Source: CALLPQ01 sp964479275
GTDB taxonomy: Bacteria > Pseudomonadota > Alphaproteobacteria > Caulobacterales > Parvularculaceae
DNA: 64,000 nucleotides
Direction of reading: 5' to 3'
Assembly: GCA_964479275.1 (NCBI GenBank)
Contig: CAYZLR010000003.1
Span: forward strand, 1 to 64,000
Part shown: positions 25,288 to 33,698 of the stretch, piece after piece
Numbering within the stretch: the stretch's first letter is position 1
Layout of the letters: every line of letters begins with the position of its first letter
Notes under the pieces: model-generated
Told to the model about the DNA's origin: nothing
What the model saw: only the letters and a program-made list of their open reading frames with translations
The model's database searches: none
Program-made: the position numbers and the translations under genes

Positions 25288-26114
25288 TCTTGCTCACCGC
25301 GAATCATGGCTTTGGGGCCAGATTTTATCCGACGCATCCAGTTTCTTACGACCGTCGATGCGCCGGACGGCAAGCCTTCTATGAGTTGCAGAGGCTCATA
25401 ATTAGAATCAAAGGCTGGCGGATAATTCAGTTTAACGATTTTAGCAGGGCGTCCAAGTACATCTGATAAGTCAGGCAATTCAGCAATAACCTTGTCTGGA
25501 GACAGAACAGCAATAACCTCAACGTTAGTAAGGATCATGCCAGTATTCTCGCCATAATGGTATGCACCGCCGAAACGTAAACCAAGTTCTTTACGTTGGA
25601 GGTCGTTCTGCATTTGTGCGAGACATTGGTCATAAACACGTGCCTTGATTCGAATGCGGTGATTGTGTTGCGCATGGCTAATAACGCTTTGATCCGCCCA
25701 GTTTTCAACCCAAAAATGGGCGGTACGCAATCCGATTGGGCCGCCGGCTAAATAATGATCAGCAACATCATAAAGCATTTGTCCCCGAAAGTTGTGATAG
25801 CGAACTGGCCTGAAATACCCTTCAAATTCGGCCCATTCACAGTTTGGTCCCAGTCTTTCTCTCGGGAAAGGCGGGGGAAGTTCTTCATCGTAATCAAAGC
25901 TGGCGTGAGTGTCTTCGACTGCATCCAACTCCGTAAATAGTTCTTCCAGATCGACTATACGAGCGGTCTCGCGTAAACCCCCCGGGGATCTCGGATTAAA
26001 CTCCGGGCATATCAAGGGTTCCCACCAAGGCGCTTCATCTGCTCGGGCAAAGCCGCTAATCCCAAATAGCAAAGTGGTGACAATCGTGAAAAGGATTCTT
26101 TGCAACATTTTCAA
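25284..26114 (-). CDS. Secreted protein of unknown function
   Basis: The product (about 276 residues) has a clear signal peptide (LFTIVTTLLFGISGFARA then DEAPWW) and should be periplasmic or exported. The mature part is rich in aromatic and acidic residues with several Cys (LICPEF, GPNCEW, YDQCLAQ) and a His-rich stretch SVISHAQHNHRIRIKARVYDQC. A GGAG ribosome site serves either a TTG (26114, spacing five) or the ATG six bases later. An 11-bp tandem repeat lies just upstream. I recognise no family. With its coupled partner it forms a two-gene unit of unknown role inserted beside mnmE. Confidence 0.6.
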   Translation of the reverse strand: MKMLQRILFTIVTTLLFGISGFARADEAPWWEPLICPEFNPRSPGGLRETARIVDLEELFTELDAVEDTHASFDYDEELPPPFPRERLGPNCEWAEFEGYFRPVRYHNFRGQMLYDVADHYLAGGPIGLRTAHFWVENWADQSVISHAQHNHRIRIKARVYDQCLAQMQNDLQRKELGLRFGGAYHYGENTGMILTNVEVIAVLSPDKVIAELPDLSDVLGRPAKIVKLNYPPAFDSNYEPLQLIEGLPSGASTVVRNWMRRIKSGPKAMIRGEQE

Positions 26115-26137
26115 GTATGCTCCTTGCTTTAAAAGCA

Positions 26138-26159
26138 GCGTATATAAAGCGTATATAAA
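26138..26159. repeat. Two tandem copies of an 11-bp AT-rich unit
   Basis: GCGTATATAAA occurs twice in direct succession (26138-26148 and 26149-26159), 24 bp upstream of the secreted-protein gene and in its probable promoter. Eleven bp is about one helical turn, so a protein bound to both copies would be on one face. On the minus strand each unit contains TATATACG, which could act as a -10 element. Confidence 0.6.
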
Positions 26160-26348
26160 AAGTATAATCCTGTAAAACAGCTAAGCTATAAAGCGACCAC
26201 AAAAATGCAATTGAAAATTTGTTATTGAACAGCAGCGTTGGCGACAAACTGCCATTTGATTTCGAACTGAGGCACTATCATTTTTTCCTAGTCTTGCATG
26301 GAATTGTATGGCCAGTATAGATCTATGATCTCACAGGAGAATGATAAT

Positions 26349-26606
26349 ATGCGGATGACCATTGATGTTGATTGTACCCCTGAAGAGGCACGGCGCTTTT
26401 TTGGGCTGCCCGATGTCAGCAGCGTTAATGATATGATAACGGATGCAATGAAAAAGCGTGCTGAGGAAAATTTGGATAGCCTTTCTGACCCCGAACAGCT
26501 GATGAAGAGCTTTGTTCATGCGGGTGAAAGGGGATTCGAACAGTTTCAGACCATGATGGCAGGTGCGATGGCATCAGGCTCGTCGGCACATAAAGAAAAG
26601 AAATAA
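26349..26606 (+). CDS. DUF6489 family protein
   Basis: The ATG at 26349 has an AGGAGA ribosome site (26335-26340) eight bases upstream, which selects it over the longer frame. The 85-residue acidic and Met-rich protein reads MRMTIDVDCTPEEARRFFGLPDVSSVND..., then LMKSFVHAGERGFEQFQTMM. This matches my memory of a small conserved alphaproteobacterial family (TV.IDCTPEEAR.F.GLPDV...) annotated DUF6489. It ends five bases before mnmE and probably shares its transcript. Function unknown; a link to polyhydroxyalkanoate granules by resemblance to phasin-like helices is speculative. Confidence 0.75.
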   Translation: MRMTIDVDCTPEEARRFFGLPDVSSVNDMITDAMKKRAEENLDSLSDPEQLMKSFVHAGERGFEQFQTMMAGAMASGSSAHKEKK

Positions 26607-26611
26607 CCTCT

Positions 26612-27970
26612 ATGACGCAAACGGAAACGATCTATGCTCGGGCTTCGGCACCGGGGCGGGCGGGCGTTTGTGTATACCGCATTTCTGGGACAAAGGTGTC
26701 GGCCATCGCGAGTTGCCTGATTGATCGTCCACTAAAACCACGTATGGCACATCTATCATTGTTACGGGCTATGGATGGTCACGTGATTGATCAGGCGCTG
26801 GTTCTCCTATTTCCCGGGCCGCAAAGTTTCACCGGGGAAGACACCTTAGAGTTGCATTGTCACGGAAGCCGCGCAGTAGAGATTGACCTTTATCATTCTC
26901 TTCAGAAAATGGGAGCGAGAATCGCTGAAGCAGGTGAATTTACACTTAGAGCAATGAAAAATGGCAAAATGGATTTGCCTAAAGTCGAAGCTTTAGCAGA
27001 TCTTATCGATTCCGAAACAAACCAGCAGAAAAACTGGGCTTTGGGACAAATTCAAGGGCGTTTGAGCGAACAAATTTTGGGTTGGAGGGCCTTGCTTTTA
27101 AAAATTTTAACACCTTTGGCTGCAGATATCGATTTTCCCGATGAAGGCGATATTCCTGCCGCAATTGCAGCCAATGCATTGCCAATAATAGATCAACTTA
27201 TTGGAGAATTGAAACATGCTCTAAGGGGGGCGGAAAGAAGTCGGCAAATTCGCGATGGCTTGCTGATCGTGTTAGTAGGGCCGCCCAATGCTGGCAAATC
27301 AAGTTTGCTGAATCAGCTAGCGGGAAGCGAGATAGCAATTGTTTCGGATGAGCCTGGTACGACCCGCGATGTGATCGAGGCGAGATTGGAAATAGGGGGT
27401 ATGTTGGTCACAATGGCCGATACCGCAGGTCTTCGTGAATTAAGCGAAAATCAAATTGAAAAAGAGGGAATGCGCCGAACTCGGATCAAGGCGAGAGAAG
27501 CGGATTTAAGAATTCTTGTGCTTGATGGAGAAATTGTTTCACGTGAAACAATTTCCAGACAATCATTACAGGATCAGTATGGCCTGAAAGAAGGGGACAT
27601 TATTCTCGAAAATAAATCCGATCTCAGGTTTGATCGCGCGGGTATGGCTATAGATCCCGCAATATTCGATTTTACTATTTCCGCTAAAACTGGATCAGGC
27701 ATAGCAGAATTGATTGATGGGCTGGAACAAACGGTTTTGAATGGTCATACAGGAGTGACAGACAGTTGTCTCAATCGACAAAGACATGTGGAGGCTGTGA
27801 CTGTGGCAGTTTCAGCGCTAGAGCGTGCACGTAATAATGTTATGGCTTATCCTGAATTGGCAGCAGAAGATTTACGTTTGGCAAGTCGTGCTTTTGATCG
27901 TTTGGTGGGGGCGATAGATGTCGAGGATGTTTTAGGGGAAATATTTTCTAATTTCTGTGTTGGAAAGTAA
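26612..27970 (+). CDS. mnmE: tRNA uridine-5-carboxymethylaminomethyl modification GTPase
   Basis: MnmE works with MnmG to modify the wobble uridine of several tRNAs. The 452-residue protein has the folate-binding N-domain (IYARASAPGRAGVCVYRISG, HCHGSRAV), a central G domain with P-loop GPPNAGKSSLLN, GTTRD and DTAGLRE, and the C-terminal FCVGK (usually FCIGK). A perfect parS site lies inside the gene and is read as IVSRETI; it falls in the variable part of the G domain. The product of the downstream gene mnmG is its partner enzyme. Confidence 0.97.
   Translation: MTQTETIYARASAPGRAGVCVYRISGTKVSAIASCLIDRPLKPRMAHLSLLRAMDGHVIDQALVLLFPGPQSFTGEDTLELHCHGSRAVEIDLYHSLQKMGARIAEAGEFTLRAMKNGKMDLPKVEALADLIDSETNQQKNWALGQIQGRLSEQILGWRALLLKILTPLAADIDFPDEGDIPAAIAANALPIIDQLIGELKHALRGAERSRQIRDGLLIVLVGPPNAGKSSLLNQLAGSEIAIVSDEPGTTRDVIEARLEIGGMLVTMADTAGLRELSENQIEKEGMRRTRIKAREADLRILVLDGEIVSRETISRQSLQDQYGLKEGDIILENKSDLRFDRAGMAIDPAIFDFTISAKTGSGIAELIDGLEQTVLNGHTGVTDSCLNRQRHVEAVTVAVSALERARNNVMAYPELAAEDLRLASRAFDRLVGAIDVEDVLGEIFSNFCVGK
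27535..27550. promoter_or_regulatory. parS: parS site 1 (inside mnmE)
   Basis: TGTTTCACGTGAAACA is a perfect match to the universal 16-bp ParB-binding palindrome. The dyad symmetry extends to 26 bp (27530-27555). It lies within mnmE and is translated in the frame GTT TCA CGT GAA ACA. ParB is encoded 4 kb downstream. Confidence 0.97.
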
Positions 27971-27986
27971 TTCATAAGATCAAAAT

Positions 27987-28002
27987 TGTTTCACGTGAAA
28001 CA
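27987..28002. promoter_or_regulatory. parS: parS site 2 (mnmE-mnmG gap)
   Basis: A perfect TGTTTCACGTGAAACA lies in the 106-bp gap between mnmE and mnmG, 16 bp after the mnmE stop. Symmetry extends to 24 bp (27983-28006). It is the only one of the four sites outside coding sequence. Confidence 0.97.
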
Positions 28003-28076
28003 ATTTACCTAGGCATGTCGCTATTGAACCTCTATATGTTCTGAGAATTTAGGAAAAATGCCCCTAAGGCTAAATT

Positions 28077-29978
28077 ATGGATAATCCAGAAAAAGATTTT
28101 GATGTCATTATCATTGGTGGCGGTCATGCGGGGTGCGAGGCTGCATCTGCCGCGGCACGCGCTGGTGCTAGAACTCTATTGGCTACCCATCGTTTTGATA
28201 CTATTGGTGAGATGTCTTGTAATCCAGCCATTGGTGGATTGGGTAAAGGTCACCTTGTTCGCGAAATTGACGCGCTCGATGGTTTAATGGGGCAAATTAT
28301 CGATCAATCGGGTATTCAGTTTAGAATGCTTAATCGATCGAAGGGCCCGGCTGTTAGAGGTCCAAGGGCGCAGGCTGACAGGTCGTTATATCGTCAAAAT
28401 ATGCAAAAAGCGATATCCGCAATACAAGGCCTGGAAGTACAAGAAATTTCTGTTGCTGATTTGATTGTCGAAAATGATGAGATTTGTGGTGTTTTGGGCG
28501 AGAGCGGTCAAAAACTCAGTGCAAAAGCAATTGTTCTGACCACGGGAACTTTTCTGAGAGGTGAGGTTCATATCGGCGATGAAAGAATACCTGCCGGTCG
28601 TGCGCGCGATCGTGAAGATTGGGAAAGCCCGGCGCTTGGTCTTTCGGATCGTCTATATGATGCGGGTTTAAAAATGGCGCGACTAAAAACCGGAACGCCG
28701 GCGCGGCTGGATGGTAATACGATCGATTGGGATAGTTTAGAACAACAGCCAGCCGATGAGTCTCCCGTTCCATTCTCATTTATGAATCAAGAGATAAAGG
28801 TGCCGCAAATATCTTGTGGTATCACGCATACAAATATAAAAACTCATGAAATCATAGAAAAAAACCTTGAGAGATCCGCTGTTTATTCCGGATCTATTTC
28901 AGGGCAAGGGCCGCGATACTGTCCGTCAATCGAAGATAAAGTGGTGCGATTTCGTGAACGCGATAATCACCAAATATTTCTTGAACCTGAAGGCCTTGAA
29001 GATAATACCGTTTATCCGAATGGCATTTCAACATCACTTCCCACAGACGTACAAGATGCGTTCTTGAGAACTATCAAAGGACTCGAGAATGTGGAAATAC
29101 TACGATATGGCTATGCGATAGAGTATGATTATGTGGATCCACGAGAATTAAAAAATACGCTGGAAACCAAGCGACTTCCCGGTTTGTTTTTAGCGGGTCA
29201 AATTAACGGGACTACAGGATATGAAGAAGCCGGGGCGCAAGGGTTAATAGCAGGGGTCAATGCCGCTCGATATGCGCTCAATGATGATGTGCCGTTTGTT
29301 CTTAATCGTTCGCAGGGTTATATCGGTGTTTTAATTGATGATCTCATTACGAATGGTGTAACTGAGCCGTATCGTATGTTTACATCTCGAGCCGAGTACC
29401 GTTTGACACTTCGTGCGGATAATGCGGATCAACGTTTAACACCGATTGGTATCGAAGCGGGCGTCGTGGGCGAGCAGCGGCAGAAAATGTTTCACGTGAA
29501 ACAATCGGCATTACAGGCGGCTCGTACATGGGCAAGCACAACAAACCTGACCCCGAATGAAGCTGCGCAACGAGGATTAAAGGTCAATCAGGATGGTCGC
29601 CGCCGTTCTATATTGGATTTATTATCACTCCCTGAAGTAACACTCGATAAATTGGAGGACTTGTTTCCGGAACTTTCTAACTGGAATGATGAAACCAAAC
29701 AGCAATTGGCGATAGAGGCGCTTTATTCTGGTTATCTTCATCGACAGGAGGCCGATATCGCCTCTTTTCGAAAAGACGAAGCTTTATCTATTCCTGTTGA
29801 TTTTGACTATAGCAATGTGGTCGGGCTTTCTAATGAGGTCCGTGAAAAATTGGCCTCCAGACAGCCCTCATCATTGGGACAAGCGGCGCGTATAGAAGGG
29901 GTTACACCTGCTGCGTTAGCGTTATTATTGGCAACTTTGAAAAAAGGGGTACCGGGTCTTACTCGGTCGCAAGGTTGA
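28077..29978 (+). CDS. mnmG: tRNA uridine-5-carboxymethylaminomethyl modification enzyme (FAD-dependent)
   Basis: MnmG (GidA) is the FAD and NADH partner of MnmE. The 633-residue protein has the FAD-binding GGGHAGCEAASAAARAG, the signature CNPAIGGLGKGHLVREIDALDG, GPAVRGPRAQADRSLYR, the second signature GTTGYEEAGAQGLIAGVNAA and a helical C-terminal domain. A perfect parS sits in the inter-domain region and is read as MFHVKQ. Spacing to rsmG is one base after the stop, so the two are co-transcribed. Confidence 0.97.
   Translation: MDNPEKDFDVIIIGGGHAGCEAASAAARAGARTLLATHRFDTIGEMSCNPAIGGLGKGHLVREIDALDGLMGQIIDQSGIQFRMLNRSKGPAVRGPRAQADRSLYRQNMQKAISAIQGLEVQEISVADLIVENDEICGVLGESGQKLSAKAIVLTTGTFLRGEVHIGDERIPAGRARDREDWESPALGLSDRLYDAGLKMARLKTGTPARLDGNTIDWDSLEQQPADESPVPFSFMNQEIKVPQISCGITHTNIKTHEIIEKNLERSAVYSGSISGQGPRYCPSIEDKVVRFRERDNHQIFLEPEGLEDNTVYPNGISTSLPTDVQDAFLRTIKGLENVEILRYGYAIEYDYVDPRELKNTLETKRLPGLFLAGQINGTTGYEEAGAQGLIAGVNAARYALNDDVPFVLNRSQGYIGVLIDDLITNGVTEPYRMFTSRAEYRLTLRADNADQRLTPIGIEAGVVGEQRQKMFHVKQSALQAARTWASTTNLTPNEAAQRGLKVNQDGRRRSILDLLSLPEVTLDKLEDLFPELSNWNDETKQQLAIEALYSGYLHRQEADIASFRKDEALSIPVDFDYSNVVGLSNEVREKLASRQPSSLGQAARIEGVTPAALALLLATLKKGVPGLTRSQG
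29488..29503. promoter_or_regulatory. parS: parS site 3 (inside mnmG)
   Basis: A perfect TGTTTCACGTGAAACA lies in mnmG and is translated as M-FHVKQ. The reading phase differs from site 1. Flanks are not symmetric beyond the core. Confidence 0.97.
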
Positions 29979-29979
29979 A

Positions 29980-30603
29980 ATGACTCCTGATGGGTTTTTT
30001 GAACAGCTAAATGTAGATCAGCAAACCCGAGAGCGTTTATTAGCGTTTGACCGGTTTTTTGTTGAAAAGGCGGCATTTCATAATTTGGTTGCTCGCTCTA
30101 CGCTGCAGCAACGTTGGCATCGACACTACCTTGATAGTGCTCAGTTGTTTACTCTGCTGAAGCCCGATTGCCATACTTTGCTAGATATCGGTTCTGGGGG
30201 TGGATTTCCAGGTTTAATCTTAGCAGCACTTGGTGTTCAAATTGATCTGGACGTAACGCTTGTTGAAAGCACAGGCAAAAAATGTGATTTTTTGCGAGAA
30301 GCAGGCGAGGTCATGGATCTGAAATTGTTTCACGTGAAACAATGCCGGATTGAAACGCTATCTTTGGAAAAAAAACCGGATGTTATTACGGCCAGAGCCC
30401 TTGCCTCATTGGATAGGCTTTGTGAATATGTTTTTCCTTTGGTAGGGCCAAAAACACACTGTTTATTTCAAAAAGGTGCGAGAGGTCTGGAGGAGCTGGC
30501 GCTTGCTGAAAAAAAATGGACAATGCAGGTCGAGACCCATCAGAGCGTGACCAGCAATGATGCAATGATTTTCGATATAAAAAGGTTAAAGCGTAACCAA
30601 TAA
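29980..30603 (+). CDS. rsmG: 16S rRNA (guanine-N7)-methyltransferase G
   Basis: RsmG (GidB) methylates G527 of 16S rRNA with SAM. The 207-residue protein has the SAM-binding motif LLDIGSGGGFPGLILA, VESTGKKCDFLREAG and ITARALASLDRL. Codon ATG follows the mnmG stop after one base. Near its middle the gene contains a perfect parS, read as LFHVKQ. Position before parA is conserved in many bacteria. Confidence 0.95.
   Translation: MTPDGFFEQLNVDQQTRERLLAFDRFFVEKAAFHNLVARSTLQQRWHRHYLDSAQLFTLLKPDCHTLLDIGSGGGFPGLILAALGVQIDLDVTLVESTGKKCDFLREAGEVMDLKLFHVKQCRIETLSLEKKPDVITARALASLDRLCEYVFPLVGPKTHCLFQKGARGLEELALAEKKWTMQVETHQSVTSNDAMIFDIKRLKRNQ
30326..30341. promoter_or_regulatory. parS: parS site 4 (inside rsmG)
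   Basis: A perfect TGTTTCACGTGAAACA lies in rsmG, in the same codon phase as site 3 (FHVKQ). Symmetry extends to 20 bp. It is the site nearest to parA, 347 bp before its start. Confidence 0.97.
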
Positions 30604-30687
30604 TGGTTTTGTTTGATATCCAAAATAAAATCAACGTAACCTGTTTAATGAGCGAGGGAGCCTCGATGAACGAGGCGTTTAAAAGCC

Positions 30688-31488
30688 ATGACACAACAAG
30701 TTAGAATCTTTGCGATTGCTAATCAAAAAGGTGGTGTTGGAAAAACCACGACTGCGATTAATCTAGCCACAGCACTTGTCGCAGTTGGGGAGCGGGTTTT
30801 ACTTATAGATCTTGATCCACAAGGAAATGCATCGACCGGACTTGGAATTTCTGCGGCCGCTCGTGAGCTGACGACATATGATGTATTGGCTGGAGAGTAT
30901 CGATTAGAAGCGGCTGTGTTGGAAACGGATATTCCTGGGCTGACCCTTGCGCCAGCAGGAGAGGATCTGGCCGGCGCAGAAATCGAACTGTTTGACATTG
31001 ATCGCCGTCATTACCGCTTGCAAGATGCAATCGAGGAATATGTCCGTGCCTTTCCCTCAACAACTTATGTGATTATCGATTGCCCGCCATCGCTCAGTTT
31101 ACTGACTATCAATGCGCTTGTTGCCTGCGATGGAGTGATTATCCCGTTGCAATGCGAATTTTTTGCGCTCGAGGGGTTATCTCAAATTATTCGTACAATC
31201 GATAAAGTTCGCGAGCGCATCAATTCAAATATTGATCTTTATGGCGTTGTTTTGACGATGTATGATAAACGTAACAATCTATCGAACCAGGTTGAGGCGG
31301 ATGTTCGTGGTCACCTGGCTGAGAAGGTTTTTGAAACTGTCATTCCGCGCAATGTCAGAATTTCAGAAGCGCCAAGCCATGGTAAACCGGCTCTTCTTTA
31401 TGATTTAAAGTGCCCCGGATCACAAGCTTATTTGCGACTTGCCAGTGAGATTATACAGCGTGAGAAAAAATCTCGCTCTGCGGCATGA
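30688..31488 (+). CDS. parA: Chromosome partitioning ATPase ParA (Soj)
   Basis: ParA is the DNA-binding Walker ATPase that pulls ParB-parS complexes to segregate the origin. The 266-residue protein has the deviant Walker A KGGVGKTTTAINLATAL, Walker A-prime IDLDPQGNASTGLG, Walker B YVIIDCPPSLSLL and the helix VRISEAPSHGKPALLYD. No N-terminal HTH is present, which marks the chromosomal class. It is followed 99 bp later by parB and preceded by rsmG with parS site 4. Confidence 0.97.
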   Translation: MTQQVRIFAIANQKGGVGKTTTAINLATALVAVGERVLLIDLDPQGNASTGLGISAAARELTTYDVLAGEYRLEAAVLETDIPGLTLAPAGEDLAGAEIELFDIDRRHYRLQDAIEEYVRAFPSTTYVIIDCPPSLSLLTINALVACDGVIIPLQCEFFALEGLSQIIRTIDKVRERINSNIDLYGVVLTMYDKRNNLSNQVEADVRGHLAEKVFETVIPRNVRISEAPSHGKPALLYDLKCPGSQAYLRLASEIIQREKKSRSAA

Positions 31489-31587
31489 TTCTAAACATAA
31501 GAATTTTCAGTACCGGAAAGCATAATATTTTTGAAGACTGTCATGAATTGGTCTTCAATTTCAAAAAAGATGATAAAGGCCACAATT

Positions 31588-32649
31588 ATGAATGAAAAAA
31601 AAATAACAAAAAGCGTGGAAAAGCCGCAAACTTTATCTTCAAAAAAAGCGCGAGGATTGGGCCGTGGTCTTGATGCTTTGTTAGGGGATCGGCCTGTGAG
31701 AAATGCAACACGCGATGAGGGCGAGCAAGAAAGTTTGCAAGCCAATGTTCGAAAACCAATCATGCCATCCCAACCACAAGTGGCGTCGGCTATTGGTGAG
31801 GTCAATACCGCGGCGGACTCTGAGCGGCTATCGGACGCGGTGGTCCCGATCGAGTTTTTGCGCGCAAACCCTACACAGCCCCGTAAAATGTTTGGTGAAG
31901 CAGCAATCGCGGAACTTGCGACCTCAATCAAAGTGCAAGGCTTATTGCAACCAATATTGGTGCGCCCGATAAAAAACGCGTCAACTGACCATGCTGCCCG
32001 TTATGAAATTGTAGCAGGGGAGCGCCGCTGGCGCGCATCGCAAAAAGCTGGTTTGCATGAAGTTCATGTTGTCATCCGTGACCTTGATGATCAGCAAACT
32101 GCAGAAATCGGGTTAATAGAGAATATTCAACGGGTTGATTTAAATCCGATGGAAGAGGCCGAAGCATATCACTATTTGAGTAAAATTCATGGCCGTAATC
32201 AGGAAGATATTTCTAAAGCGGTTGGCAAGAGCCGGAGTCATGTTGCGAATATGATGCGTCTTACCACCCTCACACAATCAGCACGCGATGCCTTGTCGCA
32301 AGGATTAATATCAACGGGTCATGCGCGTGCTTTATTATCAAGTCCAAATATCTCACTGCATTTGGCAGAAACACTGAATAAAGGTCTTTCCGTGCGCCAG
32401 CTCGAAGGGCTGGTTAAACAAGATAATCCGAAAAAACAACAACCCAAAACAGAGGGGAGTCTTTCTAAAAATCCTGATCTGTCGAAGGATGCGGATACTA
32501 GAGCGTTAGAGCGAGATCTCGCAGAAGCGCTAGGTTTAGAGGTGGTTCTCAATCATAAAAAATCTGGTGGGGGTGCTTTAACAATTGAATATCTGGATCT
32601 GGATCAGTTGGATCATGTTTGTCAGCGTTTAATGGGATCGCGTGTGTAA
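31588..32649 (+). CDS. parB: Chromosome partitioning protein ParB
   Basis: ParB binds parS and spreads as a CTP-dependent clamp. The protein starts best at ATG 31588 (AAAGG eight bases upstream), followed by the ParA-contacting KARGLGRGLDALLGD. The N-domain has IEFLRANPTQPRKMF, the CTP-binding VAGERRWRASQKAG and IENIQRVDLNPMEEAEAY. The parS-reading HTH is in ISKAVGKSRSHVANMMRLTTL, and the C-terminal dimer region ends in LDHVCQRLMG. Four parS targets lie 1-4 kb upstream. The gene ends facing the convergent methyltransferase gene. Confidence 0.97.
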   Translation: MNEKKITKSVEKPQTLSSKKARGLGRGLDALLGDRPVRNATRDEGEQESLQANVRKPIMPSQPQVASAIGEVNTAADSERLSDAVVPIEFLRANPTQPRKMFGEAAIAELATSIKVQGLLQPILVRPIKNASTDHAARYEIVAGERRWRASQKAGLHEVHVVIRDLDDQQTAEIGLIENIQRVDLNPMEEAEAYHYLSKIHGRNQEDISKAVGKSRSHVANMMRLTTLTQSARDALSQGLISTGHARALLSSPNISLHLAETLNKGLSVRQLEGLVKQDNPKKQQPKTEGSLSKNPDLSKDADTRALERDLAEALGLEVVLNHKKSGGGALTIEYLDLDQLDHVCQRLMGSRV

Positions 32650-32670
32650 AGCCGTGCGCATTTTTACAGA

Positions 32671-32693
32671 GTTGATGCATGGGGACCATCAAC
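32671..32693. terminator. Hairpin between convergent parB and methyltransferase genes
   Basis: GTTGATG (32671-32677) and CATCAAC (32687-32693) form a 7-bp stem with a 9-base loop, 21 bp after the parB stop. There is no U-tract, so it may be a Rho-independent terminator of low efficiency or merely an mRNA 3' stabiliser. Confidence 0.4.
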
Positions 32694-32750
32694 CTGATTG
32701 TCACCAGGCGGCAAAATTCTCTAACAACTTCGATCATGATTGATTGAGCT

Positions 32751-33698
32751 TCAGGTAAGGCCGCCCGCTAAAACATTGTGATCAGCTTTTCGCCAAATTC
32801 TAGGGACGCCGTGAATATGAACCCTGTCAACCACATGAGGACGCCATTCCATAACAAAACCAAAGCTTAGTAACAGGGCATCTAAATCCAATTGATTGAC
32901 ATTATGAAAACCGATGTGATCTCTAATATAAAGGGCGCCGCCCGGCTTTAATATGCGCGCAAAAAACTCTAAGGCATGCAGTAACATCGGTTTTGACAAT
33001 TCTCTTAAAACTTGAACCGCGCACACCATATCGACACGATTATCATCAATCAGGTCATCGCGCCAAGAGGGGATATGATTGACCGTTTGTGCATCAGATT
33101 TCAGATTAAAGTTGAGCGGATTATCTAGATAGTCATTCACCTCAAGCCCAAGGGCATGATAATATAAACCCTGCGTTAAATAAGACGCAGGAATCGCATC
33201 CATCGCGATAAATGTTTCTATTTCACTAAATTCGCAAAGTCCAAGTACTGCTTGCCTGCCATGACCGGCGCCGAAGTCCAAAAAGCACTTAACTTTTTGC
33301 TCTTGAGTGACTGGGGTTATTCTTTGAAACAAAAAATCTTGAACATTATAAAGGGCAATAGCCTCATGCTTGATGGAAGAAGGGTCTAAGCCGAGTTTGT
33401 TTATTACTGCAATATCTCGTTGAAGTGCTTTTTCAATCAAATGGGTATTGGATTTCGCCTGGATATAATCAGGGTAAGGTATTTTATCAATCCAACCCAT
33501 AAATTTTTCAAGGTGTGCGGGACCGAGAAAATCATAAAAGGCCATCTCGCTAAGTGCACCTTCGGAAAGGCGTTTTTGTAAATGACGCCAGCTCTCTTGC
33601 CAGATTAAGTCACTTTGAAAAGAATGATCCTGCGCTTGAACCTTATTGAAAAGGCTTAACATTTCCTTTGATGACCGATCAGCCAATTTATCGATCAT
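32751..33698 (-). CDS. SAM-dependent methyltransferase, unknown substrate
   Basis: The 315-residue protein carries a class I methyltransferase domain in its second half. Motif I is CFLDFGAGHGRQAVL, the acidic residue after strand 2 is in FIAMDAIPAS, motif IV is VDMVCAVQVLREL, and motif V is ILKPGGALYIRDH. The first 120 residues are helical with no recognised domain. It overlaps the upstream glycosyltransferase by four bases, so the two make a functional pair, perhaps methylating a glycan or its acceptor. This pair lies between parB and holA, which are adjacent in many alphaproteobacteria. Confidence 0.8.
   Translation of the reverse strand: MIDKLADRSSKEMLSLFNKVQAQDHSFQSDLIWQESWRHLQKRLSEGALSEMAFYDFLGPAHLEKFMGWIDKIPYPDYIQAKSNTHLIEKALQRDIAVINKLGLDPSSIKHEAIALYNVQDFLFQRITPVTQEQKVKCFLDFGAGHGRQAVLGLCEFSEIETFIAMDAIPASYLTQGLYYHALGLEVNDYLDNPLNFNLKSDAQTVNHIPSWRDDLIDDNRVDMVCAVQVLRELSKPMLLHALEFFARILKPGGALYIRDHIGFHNVNQLDLDALLLSFGFVMEWRPHVVDRVHIHGVPRIWRKADHNVLAGGLT

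Noticed and set aside
26550..26570. GATTCGAA-type T-arm-like sequence suggesting a tRNA
   Set aside because: It lies inside the DUF6489 gene and no acceptor stem or anticodon arm fits around it. No other tRNA-like set was found in the gaps.
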